From Bacillota bacterium (GTDB lineage Bacteria; Bacillota; GCA-003054495; Carboxydocellales; JAJZTU01): a stretch of 11,038 nt of DNA. A program made the position numbers and the translations under genes. Below the pieces are notes generated by a model that was not told where the DNA came from, did no database searches, and was given only the letters and a program-made list of their open reading frames with translations. Shown here one piece after another: positions 5,217 to 11,038 of the stretch (its first letter is position 1; every line of letters starts with the position of its first letter). The stretch covers positions 1 to 11,038 of the forward strand of contig JAJZTU010000095.1 of assembly GCA_021848765.1 (NCBI GenBank), in the 5' to 3' direction.

Positions 5217-6746
5217 TTAGTGCTCGGCACCCAGACCGGTGTTAGCCCGCACATAGAGCTCTTCGAACTTTTCCTCGGCCAGCTTTTCGGAGGAGAAGAT
5301 GGTACCCAGGTAGGCGGCGAGGAAGCCCAAGGGAACACTGACGATTCCGGGGTTCTTTAAGGGGAAGATAGCGGTCTTAGCGTCCATTACAGAGGGTCCG
5401 ATGAACATCAGGACAATGGATGCAACCAGACCAACCAGGATACCTGCCACTGCCCCGGTAGAATTAAACTTCTTCCAGAAGACTGAGAACACTATAACCG
5501 GTACGTTAGCACTGGAAGCGACGGCAAACGCCAGGGCCACCAGGTGGGCAACGTTTTGGCCTTTGACCATAATTCCCAGGATGATAGCGATAATACCGAC
5601 CACAAAGGTAGTGCGGCGGGCGACAGTCATCTGGCTCTTCTCATCAGCCTGTCCGCCCCGGATTACGTTTACATAGAAGTCGTGGGCGAAGGCGCTGGAA
5701 GCTGCCAGGGTCAGACCGGCAACAACTGCCAGGATGGTAGCAAAGGCAACTGCAGAGAGGAAAGCCAGGAATACTTCCCCACCTATAGTCCCAGCCCCAC
5801 CGCCCAGGTACTGGGCCAGGAGGGGAGCAGCCATGTTTCCACCTTTGTCCATAGCCTTGATGGCATCCTTACCTACAAAGTAGGCAGCGCCAAAGCCCAG
5901 GAAAGTAGTCAAGATATAGAAGGTACCGATAAGGATCATAGCCCAGATAACGGAGGTCCGGGCAGCTTTAGCAGTAGGTACGGTGTAAAAGCGCATCAGG
6001 ATGTGGGGCATCCCGGCAGTACCGAGGACCAGGGCTATTCCCAGAGAAACCAATTCTATGGGGTTCTTATAAAGCATACCGGGTTCAAGGAACTTTTGAC
6101 CCAGTTTATCCGATATTGCCTGGAAGAAGGCTACGGGATTGAAGCTGAATTTGGCCATTACGAACACACTGAGAATCAGTGCTCCTGCCATTAACAGGCA
6201 AGCTTTAATGATCTGAACCCAGGTAGTGGCAAGCATTCCACCAAAGGTTACGTAGAAGATAATCATGATCCCGATAAGTACGATGGAGAACTCGTAGGGG
6301 ATACCCAGAAGCAGCTTAATCAAGGTACCAGCGCCGACCAGTTGGGCCAGGAGGTAGAAAGTACTGATTACAATGGTGCTCAGCGCTGCCGCAGTCCGCA
6401 CCGGCTTAGGATTTAAGCGATAGGCCAGCACATCGGCCATGGTGTATTTACCGCTGTTCCGCAGGGGCTCAGCCACTACCAGCAATACTGTAATGTATGC
6501 TACCAGCCAACCTACGGAATACATGAAGCCGTCATAACCATTAAGTGCAATCAGACCGGCGATACCCAGGAAGGAAGCAGCGCTCAAATAGTCACCGGCA
6601 ATGGCGATACCGTTTTGGACACCGCTGATGCTGCGGCCGGCCGCATAGAACTCGGCTGTAGTTTTAGTCCGCTTGGCTGCCCAGTAGGTGACAGCCAGAG
6701 TAATCGCAACTATTAACAAAAACAGTCCAAAAGTTAGTCCCTTCAT
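5217..6746 (-). CDS. actP: Cation/acetate symporter ActP (SSS family)
   Basis: A 509-residue polytopic inner-membrane transporter of the sodium:solute symporter family, predicted to import acetate (possibly glycolate or propionate) with a cation. Family marks are the N-terminal helix followed by TAEFYAAGRSISGVQNG and AIAGDYLSAASFLG, then YVTFGGMLATTWVQIIKA and GTAGMPHILMRFYTVPTAKA, all typical of ActP rather than proline or pantothenate carriers. About 13 hydrophobic segments run through the chain and the C-terminal tail is acidic. Length is slightly below the E. coli protein (549 aa). The start at ATG 6746 has GAGGGGG 9 nt upstream, inside the end of yjcH. The 2-bp gap to yjcH implies translational coupling. 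In an acetate-oxidising or acetogenic organism it would serve acetate exchange; substrate is inferred from family and neighbour. Confidence 0.96.
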   Translation of the reverse strand: MKGLTFGLFLLIVAITLAVTYWAAKRTKTTAEFYAAGRSISGVQNGIAIAGDYLSAASFLGIAGLIALNGYDGFMYSVGWLVAYITVLLVVAEPLRNSGKYTMADVLAYRLNPKPVRTAAALSTIVISTFYLLAQLVGAGTLIKLLLGIPYEFSIVLIGIMIIFYVTFGGMLATTWVQIIKACLLMAGALILSVFVMAKFSFNPVAFFQAISDKLGQKFLEPGMLYKNPIELVSLGIALVLGTAGMPHILMRFYTVPTAKAARTSVIWAMILIGTFYILTTFLGFGAAYFVGKDAIKAMDKGGNMAAPLLAQYLGGGAGTIGGEVFLAFLSAVAFATILAVVAGLTLAASSAFAHDFYVNVIRGGQADEKSQMTVARRTTFVVGIIAIILGIMVKGQNVAHLVALAFAVASSANVPVIVFSVFWKKFNSTGAVAGILVGLVASIVLMFIGPSVMDAKTAIFPLKNPGIVSVPLGFLAAYLGTIFSSEKLAEEKFEELYVRANTGLGAEH

Positions 6747-6748
6747 GT

Positions 6749-7111
6749 CTAATTACCCCCTCTGCTGTTCTTGATTTTTTCGGCCAGGGGATCAAAAGTA
6801 TTGCCTGCTATCCTGGCGTAGAGGTAGGCAATAAACCAGGCCACAAAGAATTGGGAAAGAGCAAAGAGATAAGCCAGGTTAATAGGTCCGATAATCTTGG
6901 TTTTCATGAGTCCGGGAAGATAGCCTACAGATAAGGGAAGCGAAAAATAGTAAATTACAGAAAAAATAATAGCCGGAATTAAGAAACGCGCTTTAGCGGA
7001 AACCAAGGTCTTAAAATCTTCACTCTGGGCAATTTTAGCCCACTCGGTCCTGGTGATTTTCTGCTCGGCCTGCTGTGCAGAGGAGGAAGACATCTCCACG
7101 TGTACACCCAT
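6749..7111 (-). CDS. yjcH: DUF485 membrane protein YjcH
   Basis: A 120-residue small membrane protein of the DUF485 family, which is commonly encoded directly before actP and is thought to be an accessory of the symporter. Its biochemical role is not established. The N-terminal 40 residues are polar (KITRTEWAKIAQSEDFKTLV, typical of the family). Two membrane helices follow: residues about 43-65 (FLIPAIIFSVIYYFSLPLSV) and 76-100 (AYLFALSQFFVAWFIAYLYA). The start at ATG 7111 is chosen because GAAGGAG ends 8 nt upstream. A GTG three codons earlier overlaps that site and is unlikely. The stop at 6749 is 2 bp from the actP ATG. Confidence 0.93.
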   Translation of the reverse strand: MGVHVEMSSSSAQQAEQKITRTEWAKIAQSEDFKTLVSAKARFLIPAIIFSVIYYFSLPLSVGYLPGLMKTKIIGPINLAYLFALSQFFVAWFIAYLYARIAGNTFDPLAEKIKNSRGGN

Positions 7112-7200
7112 TCTTACCACTCCTTCGGTTTAATCTTTTTTCTTTAATTTCACCCTTGGTTCTCTGAAGTTACCACCCCTTTCCTGTTTTGTCTATGGTA

Positions 7201-7206
7201 ATTATA
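7201..7206 (-). promoter_or_regulatory. Candidate -10 for yjcH-actP
   Basis: TATAAT is read on the minus strand at 7206-7201, 90 bp before the yjcH start. The hexamer 17 bp upstream (ATGCGG) is not a -35, so another factor may be needed or the site may be chance. No sigma-54 motif was seen in the region. Confidence 0.3.
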
Positions 7207-7397
7207 CATAAAGGTCCAAAAACCCGCATCGAAATTTCCGGTAAATCACGCATTGCGTTGTTAAACGGGTTAGTTCGGTCTTTAATGGCTTTTTCGAGGT
7301 TCTTTATCCATTCGGTCGCGTTTTTCGCAACCAATAACCAGACTATGCCTACCATTCCCCAACTGTTCGCCGCCCGTTTTGTGCCGATATTTTTCAG

Positions 7398-7427
7398 AAA
7401 AAAAATCCCCAGCCGCTTGGGCCGGGG
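7398..7427 (-). terminator. Strong terminator of the SLH gene
   Basis: On the minus strand CCCCGGCC pairs with GGCTGGGG (8 bp, one G-T) around the loop CAAGC. An A and then eight Ts follow. It lies about 75 bp past the SLH gene stop. Confidence 0.92.
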
Positions 7428-7501
7428 TTCCTACCGTTCAGGGTGCAGATTTGTTAGAAAATTCATTAAATATTTGGTCAGCCTTAATTCAGTCAGATAG
7501 A

Positions 7502-9121
7502 TTAATCATCTTCATCTTCCTCTTCCGCGTGGTCATTATTTTTTTCAATTTTAACATTGATTTTGGTATTAATGGGCCGGTCCTGTTTAAAATCCTTTCT
7601 GAACATGTCCCCATTGTCTTTTAGTACCTGCCCGATTTCGATTTTTTGGTTGGGTCCCTTAATTTCAATTTCATACTTTTCTACATCAGTACCCAAGATG
7701 GGCTCAAACACCCGTTGTACGGCATTAGTGATTTGTGCCGGGTTTTTGGCTTGATCCAAATCAAGTTTATCCAGTATCTTTTCAATAAAACCCTGGGCTG
7801 ACTCACCTTTTAACTCCAGTTTTTGTCCAGGGGTCTTAAGTTCTACTTCGGCCTTGAGTTCACCATCTTCCAGCTTTTGCTCCAGTTCAATTTTGGCGCC
7901 CTTTCCTTTCACCTCTATTTTTACCTTCTTTACAAGGTTAATGGCTACCGGGGGCTTTCCGGGTACGGCAGTAATCTTGGAAATCAAGCCCTGGGCGTTT
8001 TGCACCATTTCTACCCGGTCATTCACCTGGATGTCATTGAGGGTAGCAGGCTTGCCTTCCCGCAGGATGACAGCATCTGCGGCCACAGCATACTGGACTT
8101 CTGCAATCCCGGAGAAAAGGATTTTCAGGGTCTTGTTGGCTGCTTCCACTTTGGTCACAATTCCCTTGATGATATTTTGCTCTTCTACTTTGGCAGGCTC
8201 CTTGGCATCAATAAACACCACTTCACCAAACCGGTTAAGGAGCAATTCCACTTTATCCTGAGGCTTTAGACTGCCCAAATCAACCGCCTGGTCGTTGCGG
8301 TAAATTGCCGCACCGGAAATCACTTTGTAGTCTTGCTTATCTCCGTAGACGGCATCATAGACACCCGTCGTAACACTGATTTTGGATTCGGCAGCGGAAA
8401 CTGACAGCAGGGTTGCTTCAAGCTTAAGCTTATTGATTCCAATATCGTTTCTTTCCTGGGCCCTGGCAAAGAGAGTGGCCAGTTCCGCCCTGGTAACCGG
8501 CCTGGTGGGGCGGAAGGACCCGTCTTCATAACCCTTAATCAGGTTATTGAGTACTGCCAGGGCTATGTAATCCTGAGCATTGGCATTAACTGACTGCATA
8601 TCGGTAAACTTAAGCTGGGCATCCGCCGCCTGCCTGTCCACCTGTTTACCCAGAGTACGCACCAGAATCGCGGTAACATCCATCCGGTTAGCCGCCTGAT
8701 TGGGCTGGAAGTAACCGGTTCCATAATCAATGAGCCCCTTGTCCAGGGCCACCGCGATATACCCTACTGCCCAAGCAGGTATATCCCCGGCATCCTTAAT
8801 TGGTAATTCGGCATCCATTTTGGCATTGGCCTCAGCTTCCAGGCCCAGGAGGCGGACTGCCATAACTACCGCTTCGGCGTTGGTCACATTTTTTTCCGGT
8901 TGGAAGGAGCCATCAGAGTAGCCCTTAATAACTCCCTCCAGGTTTAGCTTCTGGACGTTCTTTTTAGCCCAGTGGTTGCCTACATCTCTTAAAATTATCC
9001 GGACCTCAGTTCTGTTATGCCCGCGGTCATTGTCGGCAAGCGCCACTCCCGGGGCGGCTACTGTTGCCGCCATGGCCAGAATCAGATTAGCGGCGGCAAA
9101 TTTCTTAAGTTTTGTTAGCAT
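7502..9121 (-). CDS. Secreted SLH-domain (S-layer homology) protein
   Basis: A 539-residue exported protein. The signal peptide (residues 1-29, KK then a hydrophobic core ending in GVALA) is followed by three SLH domains at about 45-90, 108-150 and 170-215. Each carries the GYxDGSFxP-like turn (GYSDGSFQPE, YGTGYFQPNQ, GYEDGSFRPT) and a following TRAE-type motif. SLH triplets anchor proteins to pyruvylated secondary wall polymer. Two related beta-rich segments follow: about 245-315 (LEATLLSVSAAESKISV to GEVVFIDAK) and 322-390 (IIKGIVTKVEAANKTLKI to GLISKITA). A lysine/glutamate-rich part comes next, and the tail is very acidic (EEEDEDD). The start at ATG 9121 has GGGGGG 8-9 nt upstream. The C-terminal half has no enzyme motif I recognise, so a structural surface role is likely. 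It is divergent from the MoxR-type gene. Confidence 0.93.
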   Translation of the reverse strand: MLTKLKKFAAANLILAMAATVAAPGVALADNDRGHNRTEVRIILRDVGNHWAKKNVQKLNLEGVIKGYSDGSFQPEKNVTNAEAVVMAVRLLGLEAEANAKMDAELPIKDAGDIPAWAVGYIAVALDKGLIDYGTGYFQPNQAANRMDVTAILVRTLGKQVDRQAADAQLKFTDMQSVNANAQDYIALAVLNNLIKGYEDGSFRPTRPVTRAELATLFARAQERNDIGINKLKLEATLLSVSAAESKISVTTGVYDAVYGDKQDYKVISGAAIYRNDQAVDLGSLKPQDKVELLLNRFGEVVFIDAKEPAKVEEQNIIKGIVTKVEAANKTLKILFSGIAEVQYAVAADAVILREGKPATLNDIQVNDRVEMVQNAQGLISKITAVPGKPPVAINLVKKVKIEVKGKGAKIELEQKLEDGELKAEVELKTPGQKLELKGESAQGFIEKILDKLDLDQAKNPAQITNAVQRVFEPILGTDVEKYEIEIKGPNQKIEIGQVLKDNGDMFRKDFKQDRPINTKINVKIEKNNDHAEEEDEDD

Positions 9122-9235
9122 AGCTTTAGACCCCCCTTGATGTTTTTAGATTTTTAAATCTCCTTTTCGCCTCCTGTCATTTTATACGAACCAGTAATCA
9201 CTTTTTGGGGGGGAGCTTGGAAAAATAAAATAAAA

Positions 9236-9265
9236 TTGACTTTGAAGGATTGCTTCTGTTATTCT
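9236..9265 (+). promoter_or_regulatory. Promoter of the MoxR/VWA operon
   Basis: TTGACT (9236-9241) and TATTCT (9260-9265) are separated by 18 bp. A start near 9272 would give a leader of about 36 nt to the ATG at 9308. Confidence 0.55.
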
Positions 9266-9307
9266 GATGGCAATGCCATACCTTTTAGATACGGGGAGGA
9301 GAGACAA

Positions 9308-10183
9308 ATGAGCAAGAACCTTACAACCTTCACAGGCACCGATGATTATATAGTATCGGAAGACCTGCGCAACAGCGTCAATGTAGCGGTGGCCCTTTCC
9401 AGGCCATTACTTATTAAAGGGGAGCCCGGAACAGGCAAGACGGTACTGGCCCGGAGTATTGCCAATGCCTTGGACCTGCGGCTGCTAATCTGGAATATCA
9501 AGTCCACCACCAAAGCCCAGGAAGGCCTTTATGTCTATGATACTGTCCAGCGCCTCTATGACAGCCAGTTTGGAGACAAAGATGTTGCAGACATCAAACA
9601 GTACATCAAGCTGGGCAAACTGGGGGAAGCCTTCGTCTCCGACCAACCTGTGGTGCTGTTGATTGATGAAATTGACAAAGCTGACCTGGAATTTCCTAAT
9701 GACCTCCTGTGGGAACTGGATGTCATGAATTTTCACATTCCGGAAACCGGGGAGACCGTCTCAGCGAAGCGCCGGCCCATTGTAATTATCACCAGCAATG
9801 CTGAGAAGGAACTCCCTGACGCTTTCCTCAGGCGTTGTATTTTCCACTATATTGCTTTCCCCGAACCGGAAATGATGGAACAAATCATCCGGGTCCATCA
9901 TCCTGATTTAGAGAAGTCACTGCTTCAGGAAGCTATGAAAGCCTTCTACTGGCTGAGAAGCATCAGTAGCTTGCAGAAAAAGCCCAGCACCAGCGAACTC
10001 CTGGATTGGGTCCAAGCCCTGGCCGTTGGTGGAATCAGTCCCGAACAGATTTATGACGAACTGCCTTTCCTGGGTACCCTGCTGAAGAAGAACCAGGACT
10101 TTGATATTGTCCTGCGGCGGGCCCACAGCCGGGGAACAGCTGAAAACCAGCCCGCAGGTAACCGCATTTACCGGGGCTGGTAG
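9308..10183 (+). CDS. MoxR-family AAA+ ATPase
   Basis: A 291-residue cytoplasmic AAA+ ATPase. Walker A is GEPGTGKT (residues 38-45), Walker B is VVLLIDEID (115-123), sensor 1 is IITSNAEKELP (160-170), and the arginine-finger region is DAFLRRC (171-177). The family assembles into hexamers and works with VWA-domain partners as a chaperone or metal-insertion machine, for example in maturation of dehydrogenases. The start at ATG 9308 follows GGAGGAG at about 6 nt; an upstream in-frame ATG would need translation through the ribosome binding site and overlaps the promoter. A VWA gene follows after 18 bp, making an operon. The client enzyme is not in the window. Confidence 0.94.
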   Translation: MSKNLTTFTGTDDYIVSEDLRNSVNVAVALSRPLLIKGEPGTGKTVLARSIANALDLRLLIWNIKSTTKAQEGLYVYDTVQRLYDSQFGDKDVADIKQYIKLGKLGEAFVSDQPVVLLIDEIDKADLEFPNDLLWELDVMNFHIPETGETVSAKRRPIVIITSNAEKELPDAFLRRCIFHYIAFPEPEMMEQIIRVHHPDLEKSLLQEAMKAFYWLRSISSLQKKPSTSELLDWVQALAVGGISPEQIYDELPFLGTLLKKNQDFDIVLRRAHSRGTAENQPAGNRIYRGW

Positions 10184-10201
10184 GAAAGCAGGCGATAGGC
10201 G

Positions 10202-11038
10202 ATGTTTATTAATTTCTTCTACTTGCTCAAAAAGGAAGGGGTCCCGGTCAGCATCACGGAATGGATGACCCTGATGGAGGCGCTGGGTAAAGGAATGGCC
10301 GGCTCCAGTTTAACCGGCTTTTATTACCTGGCCAGATCCATTCTGGTAAAAAGCGAAACTAACTTTGACAAGTATGACCTGGCCTTCCAAAAATATTTTG
10401 AAGGCATCGAAACTCCTGCCCAAATCAGTGAACAGGTCTTCAAGTGGCTGGAAAATGCACTGCCTCCCCTGGATATTAATATTGATTTGGAAGCCCAGCT
10501 AAAATACCAGTTAGAAAACCTGGACCTGGCCCAATTAAAGCAGATGTTTGAAGAACGGCTGCGGGAACAAAAATCCCAGCACCATGGCGGTTCCCGCTGG
10601 ATCGGGACCGGGGGTACCTCTCCCTTTGGCCATTCCGGATATCATCCCGGAGGTATCCGGGTGGGCGGAGATTCCCTGCGCCGCTCAGCGGTAAAGGTAG
10701 CCGGGGAGAGGAGATACCAGGAGTTCCGGGGTGATGAAACTCTGGGGGTACGGCAGTTCGAAGTGGCCCTGCGAAAACTGCGCCAGTTCACTACCCGCAT
10801 CGAGGGACCCAAGGATGAACTGGATCTCGACGGCACCATTTCCGCCACCTGCAATAATGCCGGCAGGCTGAAGTTGGTCTGGGACAGGTCCCGGAAGAAT
10901 GCAATTAAAATTATCCTCCTGATGGACTCCGGGGGTTCCATGGTGCCTTACTATAAACTTTGTAACCAGCTTTTCACTGCGGTTAACAAGTCCGCCCACT
11001 TTAAGGCCCTGGACATTTACTTCTTCCATAATTGTGTC
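10202..11038 (+). CDS. CoxE-like VWA-domain protein (partial, 3' end outside window)
   Basis: The frame is open from ATG 10202 to the window end, 279 codons. The N-terminal part is helical (FINFFYLLKKEGVPVSITEW, then MEALGKGMAGSSLTGFYYLA), typical of the CoxE-like VWA family. A Gly/His-rich linker lies at about 125-155 (HHGGSRWIGTGGTSPFGHSG). The VWA domain then begins with KIILLMDSGGSM. Its metal-ion-dependent adhesion site has D242 and S246 but Gly at the middle position, in place of the usual DxSxS; this DxGGS form is, as far as I recall, common in this subfamily. The visible end, LDIYFFHNCV, also fits. Such proteins pair with the preceding MoxR ATPase. The ribosome binding site is weak (AGGCGATAGGCG), so translational dependence on the upstream gene is possible. 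Confidence 0.9.
   Translation, partial: MFINFFYLLKKEGVPVSITEWMTLMEALGKGMAGSSLTGFYYLARSILVKSETNFDKYDLAFQKYFEGIETPAQISEQVFKWLENALPPLDINIDLEAQLKYQLENLDLAQLKQMFEERLREQKSQHHGGSRWIGTGGTSPFGHSGYHPGGIRVGGDSLRRSAVKVAGERRYQEFRGDETLGVRQFEVALRKLRQFTTRIEGPKDELDLDGTISATCNNAGRLKLVWDRSRKNAIKIILLMDSGGSMVPYYKLCNQLFTAVNKSAHFKALDIYFFHNCV

Larger units (their letters stand above)
7112..7501. other. 390-bp intergenic region between yjcH and the SLH gene
   Basis: Holds the terminator of the SLH gene (7398-7427) at one end and the yjcH leader at the other. In between I see a hairpin GGTCGCG-TTTTT-CGCAACC (7314-7332, one G-T pair) and a candidate -10 at 7201-7206. A 61-codon minus frame (7355-7170) has no properly spaced ribosome binding site and no recognisable family, so I do not call it a gene. 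No known riboswitch is recognised. Confidence 0.5.

Noticed and set aside
5544..6194. 216-codon plus-strand open frame antisense to actP
   Set aside because: Its product is low-complexity and resembles no protein, and the opposite strand encodes a clear ActP. It is an open shadow of the GC-richer codons.
7170..7355. 61-codon minus-strand frame between yjcH and the SLH gene
   Set aside because: GGGGA abuts the ATG with no usable spacing, the product matches nothing I recognise, and it contains the candidate -10 of yjcH.
1..11038. A novel defence or mobile system
   Set aside because: No transposase, integrase, nuclease, reverse transcriptase, toxin-antitoxin pair or retron-like RNA was found. 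The genes fit transport, envelope and regulatory roles.

Overview
The window reads as a chromosomal segment of a low-to-mid GC Firmicute of the class Clostridia. This rests on the strong GGAGG-type ribosome binding sites, TTG and GTG starts, several factor-independent terminators, an S-layer-homology (SLH) protein, and an L,D-transpeptidase fused to copper-amine-oxidase-like domains. A Peptococcaceae member (Desulfotomaculum-like) is a reasonable guess, but it is inference.

Left end (1-901): a tRNA-Trp(CCA) gene on the minus strand with its own promoter and a terminator-like hairpin, then a minus-strand Nudix hydrolase. Reading away from it is a 32-residue single-span membrane protein with a TTG start, preceded by two tandem 18-bp repeats.

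AT-rich accessory block (about 950-2390, plus strand): a MarR-family regulator followed by two broken genes. One is an EFR1-type flavodoxin/ferredoxin and the other an MBL-fold hydrolase of the NAPE-PLD-like family. Each has lost internal segments with frame changes. Two copies of the same 12-11-12 inverted repeat flank marR: one covers its promoter, the other lies just before the broken flavodoxin gene. The picture is a self-controlled regulator whose regulated operon has decayed.

Middle (2415-5001, minus strand): an unrecognised 154-aa protein, a 70-aa zinc-ribbon protein, and an exported L,D-transpeptidase with copper-amine-oxidase-like modules and a glutamine/asparagine repeat linker.

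Acetate transport (5217-7111, minus strand): a tightly coupled yjcH (DUF485)-actP pair, predicted to import acetate or a related monocarboxylate with a cation. It is bounded by hairpins downstream and a roughly 390-bp intergenic region upstream.

Right end: a secreted SLH protein (7502-9121, minus) with a strong terminator, divergent from a MoxR-family AAA+ ATPase gene (9308-10183) and a CoxE-like von Willebrand factor A gene that runs off the window. The last two form the familiar MoxR/VWA pair.

I do not see a convincing undescribed multi-gene system. The most informative unusual features are the paired MarR operators next to the decayed redox operon, the small membrane protein with tandem upstream repeats, and the modular architectures of the two cell-envelope proteins.
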